Part shown: positions 36,069-46,638 of the stretch, one piece after another | How the letters are laid out: each line of letters begins with the position of its first letter | Position numbering within the stretch: position 1 is the stretch's first letter | Source: Litchfieldia stipae | Lineage (GTDB): Bacteria > Bacillota > Bacilli > Bacillales > Bacillaceae_L | Direction of reading: 5' to 3' | DNA length: 64,000 nucleotides | Assembly: GCF_014837155.1 (NCBI RefSeq) | Contig: NZ_JACYHA010000002.1 | Span: 310,001 to 374,000 of the forward strand | Notes under the pieces: model-generated | What the model was told of the DNA's origin: nothing | Seen by the model: the letters and a program-made list of their open reading frames with translations, nothing else | The model's database searches: none | Program-made: the position numbers and the translations under genes

Positions 36069-37304
36069 ATGAATCCAGTAGTGGGTCTGGATGTGTCAAA
36101 AGGTGAAAGTCAGGTTCAAGCATATTTGGATAAAGGGAAGCCATATCGTAAGGGATTTAAAGTTTCCCATACTCTTGAGGGGCTGAAGGAACTCTTCGAT
36201 TTCCTGGAAGAAGTTAAAGGTAAAACTGGTATTCAGCCACCTGTAGTATTAGAGTCAACAGGACACTATCATTCCCCTGTTGTGTACTATTTAGAGAATC
36301 GACATTATTTATTAATAATTGTAAATCCATTAGTCTCGTATCGAGCAAAAAGTTCAAGTTTAAGAAAAGTGAAAACTGATCCAATTGATGCCAGACATCT
36401 CTGCGAGCTGTATTACAAAGAGGACCTAGAGCCTTATAAAAAACGTGGCATTCAACTCTTAAACCTGCGAAATTTGACACGACAACACGAAAATGTCACA
36501 GGTATCTATGTACAAACTAAGCTTCTGTTTCAATCTATTTTGGATCAAGTTTTCCCTGAATATAGAGGAGTTTTTGGAGATTTGCATTCGATTGTTTCTT
36601 TGAAGACACTTTTAGAATATCCATCGTCTGAGGATATATTAATGGCTAGTGAGGAACAGTTAGCTACTACAATCAATGATTTATGTAAAAGCCGTTCTCT
36701 ACAATGGGCAAAGGATAAGGCAAGCATGCTTAAGGCTGCAGCCGCACGCAATCCATTTGAAAAAACAATTTATAAAAGTCATTTATTAAGCCTAAACATG
36801 TATATTGATATGCTTCTTCAATACAAAGGGCACCTATCCAAGTTGGAAACTGAAATAGATGCCCTAGCAAAAGAAATTGAAGAATATAATATCATCAAAT
36901 CTATTCCAGGAATCGGTGAAAAAATCGCGGCAACGATTATATCCGAGGTCGGTGAAATAGATCGATTTACAAGTCCCAAAAAACTTGTCGCCTTTGCGGG
37001 CATTGACCCTAGTGTCTTTGAATCAGGTAAATTTAGAGCTACACAAAACCGTATTACTAAACGCGGTTCAAGTAGGCTGCGTCATGCTTTATATATGGCA
37101 GTCGGAGCAGCCATAAGAGACAAGCGTAAAGCACGGACAGATGAACAACTCCTTCCTCGAAACAAGAGATTAAGAGAATATTACGATAAAAAACGGGAGG
37201 AAGGTAAACCCTATAAAGTCACTATAATTGCTTGTGCAAATAAACTTTTACACTGGATATATGCACTGTTGAAAAACAAATCTACTTTCCAAGATATAGC
37301 GTAA
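36069..37304 (+). CDS. IS110-family transposase
   Basis: A 411-aa DEDD transposase/recombinase. The RuvC-like N-terminal domain starts VVGLDVSKGESQVQAYL (first Asp) and contains VLESTGHYH (Glu) and KTDPIDARHLCEL (Asp pair). The C-terminal Tnp_20 domain has IKSIPGIGEKIAATIISEVG and the catalytic-Ser region (FAGIDPSVFESGKF). Length is normal and the frame intact. AAAGGAGGAG precedes the ATG. The likely RNA guide lies directly upstream. Element ends cannot be fixed from one copy. Confidence 0.93.
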   Translation: MNPVVGLDVSKGESQVQAYLDKGKPYRKGFKVSHTLEGLKELFDFLEEVKGKTGIQPPVVLESTGHYHSPVVYYLENRHYLLIIVNPLVSYRAKSSSLRKVKTDPIDARHLCELYYKEDLEPYKKRGIQLLNLRNLTRQHENVTGIYVQTKLLFQSILDQVFPEYRGVFGDLHSIVSLKTLLEYPSSEDILMASEEQLATTINDLCKSRSLQWAKDKASMLKAAAARNPFEKTIYKSHLLSLNMYIDMLLQYKGHLSKLETEIDALAKEIEEYNIIKSIPGIGEKIAATIISEVGEIDRFTSPKKLVAFAGIDPSVFESGKFRATQNRITKRGSSRLRHALYMAVGAAIRDKRKARTDEQLLPRNKRLREYYDKKREEGKPYKVTIIACANKLLHWIYALLKNKSTFQDIA

Positions 37305-37531
37305 TTAAAAAGGAAAACCAATGTGACCAAAACTTTCCAAATAGTGAAATTGGAAGGTTATTTGGTATGCATAAATTTAGTATAACATGAAAGATTTAAA
37401 GATTTTATTGAAAGATATTGACAAACTATTAGCTGGTTTTGTTTAAGTGTAAAACTTCACAAAATCAGTCTATTTCTAGAGATTTTTATTAGAAGAATGT
37501 TCCCTTTTTTATTAAATTGAACTTATCAAAA

Positions 37532-37564
37532 AGAGTGTTAATCTATAAAAAAGATTAACACTCT
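37532..37564 (-). terminator. Terminator-like perfect hairpin
   Basis: AGAGTGTTAATCT and AGATTAACACTCT form a perfect 13-pair stem with a seven-base loop. On the minus strand TTTTTGAT follows. No gene is assigned to it. Confidence 0.6.
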
Positions 37565-37802
37565 AAAGTTGATGTTTTCTAGCTTAAAATACATTCTTCC
37601 CTACTATAAAAGGGATAAAGACAGTATAATTTGCACTTTACTCTCTATTCCCTTTTAATGAATTACATTTTTTTTTATATTTATAAAAAATAGAAAGATT
37701 TATTAAAAATAATTCTCTATACTGATAATTTATTCAAAAAATTTGCTGAAAAAGTTATCTTACTCATAATATCTCCTAGTCTCATATCTTAAGTTTAGTA
37801 TA

Positions 37803-37858
37803 TAAAAAAATACCTGTAGATGAAATCACTCTTTTATGAGTGTCCTATCTACAGGTAC
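37803..37858 (-). terminator. Two-stem terminator after cadD-like gene
   Basis: On the minus strand TACCTGTAGAT pairs with ATCTACAGGTA, enclosing a second stem CACTC/GAGTG, and is followed by TTTTTTT. It lies about 200 bp past the CadD-like stop codon. Confidence 0.7.
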
Positions 37859-38053
37859 CAGTTTAATGTCCCTGCTCTCTGCTCTTTTTTATAATGATAT
37901 AATCTATTTTTCTGTTAGGGTTCCTTGCAAGCGAATCGGCACTACAAGCCTTAAGAATAGAGCTACACCATACTATAAAGTAATAGAAAAGACTTAATAA
38001 TAAACTCAGCTAAAAGATTACACTGATACCGTAAGGAGCCTTTGGGTTTGAAT

Positions 38054-38716
38054 TTATTTGAATAGATTTGACAGCGCGCTAAATGTTTCATTTTCTAACA
38101 TAATATATATTCCTAATCCTATAAACACAATTGGAATAATCCATCGACCGTATTTCTCAAGTGTTTCAGAAACATATCTGAATCTTGCTAGACGATAGCC
38201 TATAAAGCACCAGACCCCAACCATTATAAAGAAAGTAACAACTGTAATGACCAGTTGTTTGGAATCTAAAGTGGAAAAGAACGGAACATAAATACCAATA
38301 TTGTCTCCACCATTAGCAAATGTGATAAAGGCTACACTTAAATAAAATTTATTAAATTTGTTTAAATTAGAAAGAATATCCCCTTCATCTTCATCTTCAC
38401 CTTTTATAAACAGTTTAACTCCTAAATAAATCGGAATTAATCCTAGTAAACCTACCCACTGATCAGGAATAAGGGTTACACCAAATGTTGCTAAAAGGCT
38501 GATTAAAACTAAAAGCGCAAAACCAAGATATTGGCCAACGATTATATCTCTAGGGTAAATACGGTTGCCCTTCGGCTGCATGTTAACCGTTCGGCCATTA
38601 CTTGCTTTAGCTTGTGTCCTTGCCTGAGAGAACAGCAACATCAAGATAAAAATATCATCGACATTGGTTACTATAAAAGACCCTAAAGCAGAGAAAATGG
38701 TTAAAATTAAATTCAT
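38054..38716 (-). CDS. cadD: CadD-family cadmium resistance transporter
   Basis: A 220-aa membrane protein with about six helices. It follows the CadD family in IFSALGSFIVTNVDDIFILMLLF, then AFITFANGGDNIGIYVPFF with paired acidic residues, and a Cys in VWCFIGYRLARF. CadD exports or sequesters cadmium in staphylococci. An acidic cytosolic loop (KGEDEDEGD) is present. The start MNLILTIFSA has AAGGAG nine bases upstream; earlier in-frame starts overlap this site. It is near a ZIP transporter and the cadC-cadA operon, supporting a metal role. Substrate is inferred. Confidence 0.82.
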   Translation of the reverse strand: MNLILTIFSALGSFIVTNVDDIFILMLLFSQARTQAKASNGRTVNMQPKGNRIYPRDIIVGQYLGFALLVLISLLATFGVTLIPDQWVGLLGLIPIYLGVKLFIKGEDEDEGDILSNLNKFNKFYLSVAFITFANGGDNIGIYVPFFSTLDSKQLVITVVTFFIMVGVWCFIGYRLARFRYVSETLEKYGRWIIPIVFIGLGIYIMLENETFSALSNLFK

Positions 38717-38833
38717 TTGTATCAACTCCTTCATATATTCATAAACAATCAAACAATATATTTTTATAGATTATATTAACCAGTTTAATCGGATTATTTT
38801 TCATCTAATCATTTCAAAATAACTTGTAAAACT

Positions 38834-39586
38834 CTAGTGTACGACTGGAGCAATTTGCTTCAATATCCAATGAAGTAGAAAATATAATATAATTCCCATA
38901 AAGAAGAAAAGAATAATTGGTCGATCTTCAGTTGCACTTACAACAGGTAACAAATCAGCCGTAGCTATATAGAGAAAAATACCTGCTGTAAGGGATAGAG
39001 TAATGGAAAGGAGACTGTTATTTACCGTAAAAAATTGAGTTAAAGACAAGGCTACAATCGCACCCACTAGCGTTGATATTGCCAGTAAGAAAGCTGACCC
39101 GATTGCCTTCTTCTTGCTTCCCAAGCTTGTAAATATGATAGAAGAAATCGTTAAACCATCTGGAATTTTATGTAGTAAAACACCAATCAATACAACAAAT
39201 CCGATTCTTTCATCTATCTTAAAACTGGCCACAATTGATAATCCATCAAAAAACGTGTGAATCAACATTCCTAATAAGGCACCAAGGGTTGAACTTTTAG
39301 AGTGAGAATGTTTATGGATTTCTTCTCCGAAATGAAAATGCGGAGCAAGAAAATGTTGAAATAGGAAAATTAATCCAAATCCAATAACAATATATACAGC
39401 ACTTGATTCATGCATTTCTAATGCTTCTGGTATTAAATCTATAATTGCAATGGTGAAAAGTATTCCCGCACTCAGGGCCATTAATCCATTCAAGCCTCTT
39501 CTAGACCAGTTTTTTTTAAGAAAGATCACAAGGCCACCCAAGACATTTGCGAAAGCTGCTGTTAAAACATAGAACAAAATATCCAT
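38834..39586 (-). CDS. ZIP-family metal transporter
   Basis: A 250-aa ZIP protein with eight predicted membrane helices. The metal-binding helices read LIHTFFDGLSIVASF (helix IV, HxxxD) and LLHKIPDGLTISSI (helix V, HxxPDG). A His-rich loop lies between (HFHFGEEIHKHSHSK). ZIP proteins generally move zinc or iron into the cytosol, though some act as exporters. GGTGGGGGAC precedes the ATG. It lies 70 bp from the dehydrogenase gene upstream and could be co-transcribed. Placement in a cadmium cluster suggests zinc or cadmium balance. Confidence 0.88.
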   Translation of the reverse strand: MDILFYVLTAAFANVLGGLVIFLKKNWSRRGLNGLMALSAGILFTIAIIDLIPEALEMHESSAVYIVIGFGLIFLFQHFLAPHFHFGEEIHKHSHSKSSTLGALLGMLIHTFFDGLSIVASFKIDERIGFVVLIGVLLHKIPDGLTISSIIFTSLGSKKKAIGSAFLLAISTLVGAIVALSLTQFFTVNNSLLSITLSLTAGIFLYIATADLLPVVSATEDRPIILFFFMGIILYFLLHWILKQIAPVVH

Positions 39587-39656
39587 TAGTCCCCCACCCT
39601 ATTAATAAAAAGTTCAACCTGCACTTATCAAAAGTGCAGGTTTGCCTGCATTCACA

Positions 39657-41084
39657 TTATTGTTTTTTATTGAGCATGTGAATAGCATGTCCCATAACCC
39701 CTTCAGCTGCTTCCATGAGTGGTTCGGGTAAAGTTGGGTGTGCATGAATTGTAAGGCTAAGATCCTCTGCAGTTGCTCCTGACTCAATTGCAAAAACTGC
39801 TTCAGCAATAAGGGATGATACTTCTGGTCCTACCATTTGTACTCCTAACACCCGATTAGTTTCCTTATCCGCCACAACTTGTACAAAACCATCGGCATCC
39901 GAAACAGATAAAGCTCTGCCGTTAGCTTGGAATGGAAAACGACTAGAAACGGTTTCATATCCTTCTTTCTTTGCTTCCTCCTCCGTTAAACCTGTATAGG
40001 CTACTTCTGGATCGCTGAAAATCACAAAAGGCATTGCCTGAAAATCTATCACACTCTTTAACCCACTTATCACCTCTGCAGCGACCTTACCTTCGTAACT
40101 CGCTTTATGAGCAAGAAGATAACCACCAGCACAGTCCCCGATTGCATATACATGTTCAACGTTTGTTTGACATTTATCATTTATCTTAATAAAACCGCGT
40201 TGGTCTAATTCAACCCCGATATTTTCCAATCCAATTTTCACTGTGTTCGGTTTTCTTCCAATGGAAACTAAGCAGTAATCGCCTTTAATAATCTCTTCCT
40301 TTCCATTTACCTGAACATGCACATTTACTTCATCGCCTGTATTTTCTCCGCCTTGGACTAAAGCATTCGTAATAACTGTGATTCCAAGTTCCTTTAAATG
40401 ACGTTTTACTACATTTGTAAGCATAGAGTCCGTACCTGGAAGTATTGTATCTGATCCCTCAAGGATTGTCACTTTAGCCCCGAATTTGGCATAAGCAGTC
40501 CCCAATTCCAAACCGATATAACCACCCCCTACTACAACTAAATGTTTGGGTACTTCTTGAAGCATCAATGCCTCAGTCGAAGAGATGATTCTTTTTTTAT
40601 CAAATGGCATACTTTTTAACTCTGTAGGTAAGGATCCTATCGCAAGGATTAAATCTTTGTAGGAATAGAATTGTTCTTCATTTTCGATTCTAATTTTTAC
40701 AGTATTGGAATCAGTAAGATAAGCTTCCCCACTAATAACCTCCACTCCATTGCCTTTCAGCAAAGTCCGAATCCCATTTGTTAGTTTATTCACTATACCG
40801 CCCTTCCACTTCACTACTTCTGGCATATCAATTTCAACATCACCAGAAACCTTTATTCCCATTGAGTTGGCCTGCTTTATGTGTTTTACTCGTTCAGATG
40901 CGCTGATAAGAGCTTTGGAAGGTATACATCCACGGTTAAGGCAAACTCCTCCTAACTCTGCTTTATCCACCAACACCACTTTTTTTCCTAACTGAGCCGC
41001 ACGTATGGCTGCCACATAACCTCCTGATCCTGCGCCTATAACTAACAAATCTAGATCCTTTTCCTTTTTCGCTTCAATAGTCAT
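39657..41084 (-). CDS. Dihydrolipoamide dehydrogenase-like flavoprotein
   Basis: A 475-aa pyridine nucleotide-disulfide oxidoreductase. FAD-binding GAGSGGYVAA (17-26), redox pair C48 and C53 (CLNRGCIPSK), NAD-binding GGGYIGLELGTAYAKFG, and C-terminal HAHPTLPEPLMEAAEG with the active-site His and Glu. It lacks the extra C-terminal cysteines of mercuric reductase, so it is closest to LpdA. A complete set of dehydrogenase complex partners is absent here. The start MTIEAKKEKD has AAGGAGG upstream; the frame's earlier ATG precedes that site. A role with metal or sulfur stress is inferred from location. Confidence 0.88.
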   Translation of the reverse strand: MTIEAKKEKDLDLLVIGAGSGGYVAAIRAAQLGKKVVLVDKAELGGVCLNRGCIPSKALISASERVKHIKQANSMGIKVSGDVEIDMPEVVKWKGGIVNKLTNGIRTLLKGNGVEVISGEAYLTDSNTVKIRIENEEQFYSYKDLILAIGSLPTELKSMPFDKKRIISSTEALMLQEVPKHLVVVGGGYIGLELGTAYAKFGAKVTILEGSDTILPGTDSMLTNVVKRHLKELGITVITNALVQGGENTGDEVNVHVQVNGKEEIIKGDYCLVSIGRKPNTVKIGLENIGVELDQRGFIKINDKCQTNVEHVYAIGDCAGGYLLAHKASYEGKVAAEVISGLKSVIDFQAMPFVIFSDPEVAYTGLTEEEAKKEGYETVSSRFPFQANGRALSVSDADGFVQVVADKETNRVLGVQMVGPEVSSLIAEAVFAIESGATAEDLSLTIHAHPTLPEPLMEAAEGVMGHAIHMLNKKQ

Positions 41085-41155
41085 TTCGATTTCCTCCTTC
41101 GATGATTTCATTCTGAATGAAGAGAATTTTTAATTAGACTGAGATTTTTACTATT

Positions 41156-41195
41156 TAGAAAAGGGCTTTCTAATCTGTCTGGAAAGCCCTTTTTC
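41156..41195 (-). terminator. Terminator of cadC-cadA operon
   Basis: AAAGGGCTTTC and GAAAGCCCTTT form a strong stem with T-rich sequence on both sides. Confidence 0.85.
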
Positions 41196-41197
41196 CT

Positions 41198-43363
41198 TTA
41201 TTCTTTCACTTTCATAAGTCGCAAACTATTTAACGCTACCAGAAGGGTTGCTCCCATATCTGAAAGGATGGCTATCCAAAGTGTTAACCAACCTGGGATA
41301 ACCAAAAGCAAGGCAATAAATTTAATAGCAATTGCAAAAGTAATGTTAGCTTTGATTATATTCAGAGCTTTTCGACTAAGTTTTACAGTGAATGGAAGTT
41401 TTCTTAAATCGTCTCCCATTAGAGCGACGTCTGCCGTTTCTAAGGCCGTGTCTGTTCCAGCTCCACCCATTGCAATTCCAACTGTGGAAGCTGCTAACGC
41501 AGGCGCATCATTGACACCGTCTCCAACCATGGCTACGTTTCCGTACTCGGACCTTAATTGTTTAATATAGTCTAATTTATCCTGAGGCATCAGTTCTGCT
41601 TGAATATCTGATACTCCGACATGCTGACCGATTGCATTTGCAGTACCTTTGTTATCACCTGTAAGCATAATGGTTTTTTCGATTCCAAGTTGATGTAGTT
41701 TTTGAATGATTTCCTTACTTGATTCACGTACTTCATCTGCTACCGCAATAAAACCCAGTATTTCTTTTTCAGTTCCAATGATCATAGCTGTTTTACCTTG
41801 ATTTTGAAGAGTAGCAACATTTTGCTCTAAGTTATGATCAAAATTAGAGGTTGATAATTCTTTAAAGAGTTTTGGATTTCCAATATAATAAGTCGTTCCG
41901 TCTATAGTCCCCTTAATTCCTTTACCTGTAATGGAAGAAAAGTCATCTACGACAACATTAGAATAAGAAATATTACTCTCTTCTGCCCTTTTCATAATGG
42001 CTGAAGCCAGAGGATGCTGAGAACGATACTCTAATGCAGTAATGATAGAAAGCAATTCATTTTCTTTTATCTTATTGTTCACTACATTAAAATCAGTTAC
42101 AACTGGGACCCCTCTTGTTAATGTACCCGTTTTATCGAATGCTATAGCTTTTATGGCACCCATTTCTTCTAGATACACTCCGCCTTTTACAAGGACCCCT
42201 TTTTTCGCAGCATTCCCAATTGCTGAAACAATAGAAATAGGAGTCGATATAACCAACGCACAAGGACAACCAACAACAAGAACAGCTAATCCTTGATAAA
42301 CCCATGTTTCCCAACTGCCATCAAAGAATAAAGGTGGGACTATAGCAACCAATGCTGCAATGATCATAATGATTGGTGTGTAATATTTCGCGAATTTATC
42401 AACAAATGCTTGCGAAGGAGCACGTTCTCCTTGTGCTTCCTCTACAAGATGAATAATTTTAGAAATCGTTGTATCTTCTACTAGTTTCGTTATTTTTACT
42501 TCAAGTAATCCTTCTTCATTTAAGGTACCTGCAAATACTTCATCATCAACCGTTTTCTCAACAGGGACTGATTCACCTGTAATAGCTGCTTGGTTAACGG
42601 CAGAGTATCCACTTACAACTACACCATCCATAGCAATCTTTTGACCAGGTTTTACGATCATGATATCCTCAACAGCAATATCATCAACATGAATCATTAT
42701 CTCTTGTCCATTACGTCTAACTAGTGCCTCTTTAGGAGCGATATCCATTAATGAGCGAATCGATTGTCTTGCTCTATCCATAGAAAATCGTTCAAGTGCT
42801 TCACTAATTGCAAAGAGTATAACAACAAGGGCAACTTCAGCCCATTCACCTATAATGGCACCACCTATAACAGCTACTGTCATAAGGGTTTTCATGTCAA
42901 AGTCAAAATGAATCAAGTTTTTTAAACCGACTTTAAAGAGTGATAATCCTCCGATTAACATAGATGCTACAAATAATAATGTAGTAACAATATTCTCATC
43001 CCCATTAACAGATGAGGAAAGGTAACCCAAGACAAGAAATAAAGCTGAATAGAGTAAAGTGCTGTGTTTTTTATAGAACGGCACTTTTTCTTCTTTTTTA
43101 ACCACTTGCACCTCTTGATTAGCTTGTCGTACAGGTTTTTCAGGAGCTATTTTAAGATTTTCAAAAGCTCCTGCCTTTTCTAGTTCTTCAATCGTTGCAT
43201 TTCCATAAACATCAATTTTAGAAGCCCCAAAATTCACTTTTGCTTCCTGTACTCCTGGAAGTTTTTTAACATTATTTTCAAACTTTCCTGCACAACTTGC
43301 ACAGGTGAACCCTTGAACACGATAAACACTTTTTTCAGTATCTAATGCTTTTACTTCAGACAA
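41198..43363 (-). CDS. cadA: Cadmium/zinc-translocating P-type ATPase CadA
   Basis: A 721-aa P1B-type ATPase exporting Cd(II), Zn(II) or Pb(II). An N-terminal HMA domain carries [11 protein letters not shown] (C21, C24). The membrane metal site is CPC ([11 protein letters not shown]), the phosphorylation site DKTGTLTRG, and the hinge [13 protein letters not shown]. Phosphatase motif TGES is in [10 protein letters not shown]. Length fits CadA with a single HMA domain. TTG start after AGGAGG. It overlaps cadC by eight bases and is under its control. Copper specificity is less likely, given the CadC partner and the cadmium-like context. Confidence 0.94.
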   Translation of the reverse strand: MSEVKALDTEKSVYRVQGFTCASCAGKFENNVKKLPGVQEAKVNFGASKIDVYGNATIEELEKAGAFENLKIAPEKPVRQANQEVQVVKKEEKVPFYKKHSTLLYSALFLVLGYLSSSVNGDENIVTTLLFVASMLIGGLSLFKVGLKNLIHFDFDMKTLMTVAVIGGAIIGEWAEVALVVILFAISEALERFSMDRARQSIRSLMDIAPKEALVRRNGQEIMIHVDDIAVEDIMIVKPGQKIAMDGVVVSGYSAVNQAAITGESVPVEKTVDDEVFAGTLNEEGLLEVKITKLVEDTTISKIIHLVEEAQGERAPSQAFVDKFAKYYTPIIMIIAALVAIVPPLFFDGSWETWVYQGLAVLVVGCPCALVISTPISIVSAIGNAAKKGVLVKGGVYLEEMGAIKAIAFDKTGTLTRGVPVVTDFNVVNNKIKENELLSIITALEYRSQHPLASAIMKRAEESNISYSNVVVDDFSSITGKGIKGTIDGTTYYIGNPKLFKELSTSNFDHNLEQNVATLQNQGKTAMIIGTEKEILGFIAVADEVRESSKEIIQKLHQLGIEKTIMLTGDNKGTANAIGQHVGVSDIQAELMPQDKLDYIKQLRSEYGNVAMVGDGVNDAPALAASTVGIAMGGAGTDTALETADVALMGDDLRKLPFTVKLSRKALNIIKANITFAIAIKFIALLLVIPGWLTLWIAILSDMGATLLVALNSLRLMKVKE

Positions 43364-43721
43364 TTTTTACAACCTCCTTCTGATGTGTAAATGCAACCTT
43401 TATTAGTTGCTTTACATGATCATCATCTAATGAATAGTAGACTAACTTACCTTCTTTTCGATATTTAGCTAATCCAAGATTTTTAAGTAACCTCAAATGA
43501 TGAGATGTTGTAGCAGTTGTAGCACCAACAATATTCGCTACATCACAAACACACAATTCATCTTCTAAAGAGAGAGCAAACGCAATCTTAATCCTAGTAT
43601 CATCCGATAAAGCTTTAAAAATTTTGGCTACTTCCAAAGGATTTTGTTGGAGTAGTTCATTTTTACCTTTTTTGACTTTTTCCTCATCTATACACGTAAC
43701 TTCACATGAGTCATTTTGCAA
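43356..43721 (-). CDS. cadC: CadC, ArsR-family metal-sensing repressor
   Basis: A 121-aa winged-helix repressor. Cadmium-sensing cysteines of CadC are all present: C6 and C10 in the N-terminal arm (CEVTC) and C57 and C59 (ELCVCD). The recognition helix is in [18 protein letters not shown]. With Cd, Zn or Pb bound, CadC leaves its operator. TTG start after GAGGAGG. Two perfect palindromes lie over its promoter, so it controls itself and cadA. It is nearly identical in layout to staphylococcal CadC. Confidence 0.95.
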   Translation of the reverse strand: MQNDSCEVTCIDEEKVKKGKNELLQQNPLEVAKIFKALSDDTRIKIAFALSLEDELCVCDVANIVGATTATTSHHLRLLKNLGLAKYRKEGKLVYYSLDDDHVKQLIKVAFTHQKEVVKIV

Positions 43722-43741
43722 ATTTTTAACCTCCTCATATC

Positions 43742-43761
43742 ATTCAAACATTCATTTGAAT
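43742..43761. promoter_or_regulatory. CadC operator 1
   Basis: ATTCAAA, six bases, TTTGAAT: a perfect inverted repeat just downstream of the -10 of the cadC promoter, matching the TCAAA-TTTGA style of cad operators. Confidence 0.7.
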
Positions 43762-43764
43762 ATT

Positions 43765-43793
43765 ATATTAACTAAACAAACACAAATAGTCAA
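43765..43793 (-). promoter_or_regulatory. Promoter of cadC-cadA
   Basis: On the minus strand TTGACT (43788-43793), 17 bp, TAATAT (43765-43770). A second palindrome, TCAAATATATATTTGA (43790-43805), covers the -35, so a bound repressor would block polymerase. Confidence 0.8.
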
Positions 43794-44003
43794 ATATATA
43801 TTTGAATGTAATTTATATAAATAGCATGTTTTTTTAGTTTGCATTCAAATAATTATTCCTATAACAGAATTTAATTTCCTTTTTATGTTGGATACACTAG
43901 AGGCAATATTGTCAGTATGCAGTTTTAAAACACTCAAAGTTTTCTACTGTAAAAAGCTCATTTAAAAAAATGGTGTTACACTTAACGTGGAGGGGATCCT
44001 TTT

Positions 44004-44190
44004 ATGGATAAAACAGGAATAAAGGACTGAAGTTTACAGAAAAATTTAAAATAATCGCTGTAAAACTATACAAAGAAGGAAACAAAAAGCTTATAAAACC
44101 TTATCGGAAAAGCTATGTCTCCAAGCTCAACACAATTAAAGAAATGGGTATTGAAACGTCTTGTTTTACCAACACCCGCGATAGCAAAAT
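44004..44190 (+). pseudogene. IS3-type OrfA remnant
   Basis: Broken coding sequence reading FTEKFKIIAVKLYKEGNK and later KLNTIKEMGIETSC in different frames, as in the helix-turn-helix OrfA of IS3-family elements. A stop near the beginning and frame changes show decay. No OrfB is seen. The 600-bp gap around it otherwise holds only the cad promoter and a terminator. Confidence 0.45.
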
Positions 44191-44330
44191 GCAGGTAAAT
44201 AAAGGTTGTCTATTTAAGAATGGGTATTCTCGTAGTTGATAATCGTTATACATCCAATAATATCGAGAAAAACCACACCTATATAAGTTTTATACATTTA
44301 ACTTCTCTTATCCTATCCGCTCTTGACTGC

Positions 44331-44358
44331 AAAAAACTGCAGATATTTGCAGTTTTTT
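44331..44358. terminator. Terminator after the TauE gene
   Basis: AAAAAACTGCA and TGCAGTTTTTT form a perfect stem with a six-base loop and T runs on both strands. Confidence 0.85.
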
Positions 44359-44414
44359 AGGTTGTTCCCTTGTATCCTTATATTGGCAGAAGCCATTAAA
44401 TATAAGCTTTACTT

Positions 44415-45191
44415 TTATAAGATAGATAGCCAAGTCTTCAATGCCGTTGCTAAAATTAGCAGCCCCATTGTTCCTTGTAACACTTTTGTGTTCATTTTTT
44501 TCCCCATGTTGGCACCTACAGGTGAAGCAATCAAACTCGCAACAACCATAATGAATGCAGGTAGAATTGGTATGTGACCCGTTACAATTTTTCCAGAAAC
44601 TGCACCAATGGATGAGATTAATGTAATGGCTAAAGAAGAAGCAATCGTCATTCTTATTGGTATTTTTAATACTACAAGCATGATGGGAACTAATAAAAAT
44701 GCACCTCCCGCACCTACAATCCCAGCTCCAATCCCCACTAAAAATGCAAACAAGGAGGCAGACAATTTATTAAAATTGACTTGTTCAAAATGAACATTAT
44801 CGATTCCTTTTTTAGGAACAAACATCATAATAACTGCAATAAGAGCTAATATTCCATAAACGATATTTATTCCACTTTCCGGCATGTGAGAAGAACTAAA
44901 ACCTCCAATAAGGCTGCCAATTAAAATCCTTATTCCCATGTAAATGATTAACGTTTTATTTAGAAAACCACCTTTACGATAAGCTAAAACACCGCTAAGA
45001 GTCGCAAAAAAAACTTGTATGGCTGTAATCCCCGAAACTTCATGTGCTGTAAAATGCCCTACCCCTAACATTACTGGTATATAAAGCAACATAGGGTAGT
45101 TGATTATGGCACCACCTATTCCTAACATACCAGAAATAAAAGAACCAACAAATCCAATAACAAAAATCGTAATTATAAGAGTAATATCCAC
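44415..45191 (-). CDS. TauE/SafE-family sulfite/anion exporter
   Basis: A 258-aa integral membrane protein of the TauE/SafE type with about seven or eight helices and the repeated glycine-rich [20 protein letters not shown] and [20 protein letters not shown]. In sulfide-detoxification operons such exporters are thought to remove sulfite or thiosulfate. The start is the GTG of VDITLII, seven bases after AGAGGTG; a GTG three codons earlier forms part of that site. It is last in an operon behind TusA and the rhodanese-MBL gene, with a terminator downstream. Confidence 0.85.
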   Translation of the reverse strand: MDITLIITIFVIGFVGSFISGMLGIGGAIINYPMLLYIPVMLGVGHFTAHEVSGITAIQVFFATLSGVLAYRKGGFLNKTLIIYMGIRILIGSLIGGFSSSHMPESGINIVYGILALIAVIMMFVPKKGIDNVHFEQVNFNKLSASLFAFLVGIGAGIVGAGGAFLLVPIMLVVLKIPIRMTIASSLAITLISSIGAVSGKIVTGHIPILPAFIMVVASLIASPVGANMGKKMNTKVLQGTMGLLILATALKTWLSIL

Positions 45192-45239
45192 GTCGTTCAC
45201 CTCTTTAGAAAAAGGGAACGCTATTGGTTCCCTTTATTT

Positions 45240-45467
45240 TCAACCCTTTTTAATCCAAAATTTTAATACTCCATTTACTTCTTCGTGTTTTAATAACTCT
45301 TGTACACCTGATTTAGTCCAAGCTGTTAAATCGTTTATTGCTCCTTTATCGGTTGTATGGACTTCTAATACCTGACCTGTTTCAATTTCTCCCATTGCTT
45401 TTTTTGTCTTTACAATCGGCATTGGACAAGCCAACCCTTTAGCATCTAATACTTTATTTGAATCCAT
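45240..45467 (-). CDS. TusA-family sulfur carrier
   Basis: A 75-aa TusA-like protein. The active Cys14 is in the signature LACPMPIVKTKKAM. TusA proteins carry persulfide sulfur between enzymes. A ribosome site (AGGAGGAATATGAG) precedes the ATG. It lies between the rhodanese-MBL and TauE genes. Two other TusA sequences occur nearby, one fused to a rhodanese (46745) and one pseudogene (48621). It is probably a persulfide donor or acceptor for this cluster's enzymes. Confidence 0.9.
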   Translation of the reverse strand: MDSNKVLDAKGLACPMPIVKTKKAMGEIETGQVLEVHTTDKGAINDLTAWTKSGVQELLKHEEVNGVLKFWIKKG

Positions 45468-45490
45468 CTCATATTCCTCCTATTTTAAAA

Positions 45491-46618
45491 TTAACGAACT
45501 GCACAACGGTTTGGTCCAATTTCCATCTCCCGTTGATTCTCTAAGTCCGGACTAATTTTCCCCATATTTGTTTTACGAATTTCCTGATAAGCGTTTGGTT
45601 GTGGTGGTAAGTTTTCTGTTACTAATTTTCTAAATTCCTCTTCATTATCGATATTGAGTCCGTGATTTTCTTTAAACAATCTACCAAGGTTTTCTGCAAC
45701 ACTACCATCTTCATTCAACTCGTCTATGATCATGAAATGTGCTGGTAGGACCATTAGTTCTTCTGACAATTCTTTGTAGCGTTGATATAAAGTTTCCCTT
45801 AAATCACCCACCCAGTCTTCTGCCATACCTGCAAGGTCAGGTCTTCCAATAGAATCAATAAACAAAATATCGCCTGAAAGCAAGTATTTTTTATCCACAA
45901 TAAATGAAGTAGAACCAATCGTATGACCAGGGGAATACAAAGCTGCAATATTAATGGTTGTGTTACCGATTGTTATATCATTACCGTCTTCTAATGGTTG
46001 GTAAGCAAAAGTCACTTCCGTTGCATCCTTTGGAGGTAACCAATAAGTAGCACCAGTATTCTCAGCAATTGTACGTCCTCCAGAAATATGGTCAGCATGA
46101 AGGTGTGTATCAAACACATGTGTAATTTTCGCATTCTTACTTTCGACAAAATCAAGATAGATACTCGCCATACGTGTTGAGTCGATTATTGCTGCTTCCC
46201 CTTCCGATAACACCATGTAGGAAAGACAGCCTTTACCAACTCGAACAAATTGATAAATTTCGCCACCATCATTTAAATCACCTATTTTAACCGGTTCTAA
46301 ATGTTCACTCCATTCTTTCATTCCACCCTTAAGATAAGACACATTTAAACCGGTATCTGATAGCATTTCTGCCACCATCACAGATGACCCTTCCTTTGCA
46401 CAAACCACTAATACTTCTTTGTTAGTGGGGATTTTACCTATAATGTCTTCTACTCCATCAAGTAATTCAAAATAAGGAACATTTAAATATTCAAAGTTTT
46501 TTCCCTCAATCTTCCAATCGTTAAAATCACTTTCATTTCGAACATCCAGAATAAACAACTCATCTTTATTCAAAACTTTTTTCATCACATCTTTTGTAGT
46601 CATTACATTAACAGCCAC
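45491..46618 (-). CDS. Rhodanese-metallo-beta-lactamase persulfide enzyme
   Basis: A 375-aa fusion. Residues 1-110 are a rhodanese domain with likely active C73 (VVCAKEGSS). The remainder is a metallo-beta-lactamase fold of the persulfide dioxygenase group, with [36 protein letters not shown] and LPAHF ligands. CstB of staphylococci joins the same two activities in the opposite order; it turns persulfide into thiosulfate. The start is GTG with AGGGGGT upstream. That ribosome site lies inside a CstR-type operator. It is first in an operon with TusA and TauE. Confidence 0.85.
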   Translation of the reverse strand: MAVNVMTTKDVMKKVLNKDELFILDVRNESDFNDWKIEGKNFEYLNVPYFELLDGVEDIIGKIPTNKEVLVVCAKEGSSVMVAEMLSDTGLNVSYLKGGMKEWSEHLEPVKIGDLNDGGEIYQFVRVGKGCLSYMVLSEGEAAIIDSTRMASIYLDFVESKNAKITHVFDTHLHADHISGGRTIAENTGATYWLPPKDATEVTFAYQPLEDGNDITIGNTTINIAALYSPGHTIGSTSFIVDKKYLLSGDILFIDSIGRPDLAGMAEDWVGDLRETLYQRYKELSEELMVLPAHFMIIDELNEDGSVAENLGRLFKENHGLNIDNEEEFRKLVTENLPPQPNAYQEIRKTNMGKISPDLENQREMEIGPNRCAVR

Positions 46619-46622
46619 CCAA

Positions 46623-46638
46623 ATACCCCCTATGGTAT
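46623..46638. promoter_or_regulatory. CstR-type operator before rhodanese-MBL gene
   Basis: ATACC, six bases (CCCTAT), GGTAT. The site contains the ribosome-binding AGGGGGT of the gene on the minus strand, so one sequence serves both functions. Confidence 0.7.

Larger units (their letters stand above)
37305..38053. other. 750-bp gap after IS110
   Basis: No supported ORF. It should contain the IS110 right end, not definable from this copy. A perfect 13-bp hairpin lies at 37532-37564 and a large two-stem hairpin at 37811-37858; both are listed separately. The rest is AT-rich and featureless to my reading. Confidence 0.4.
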
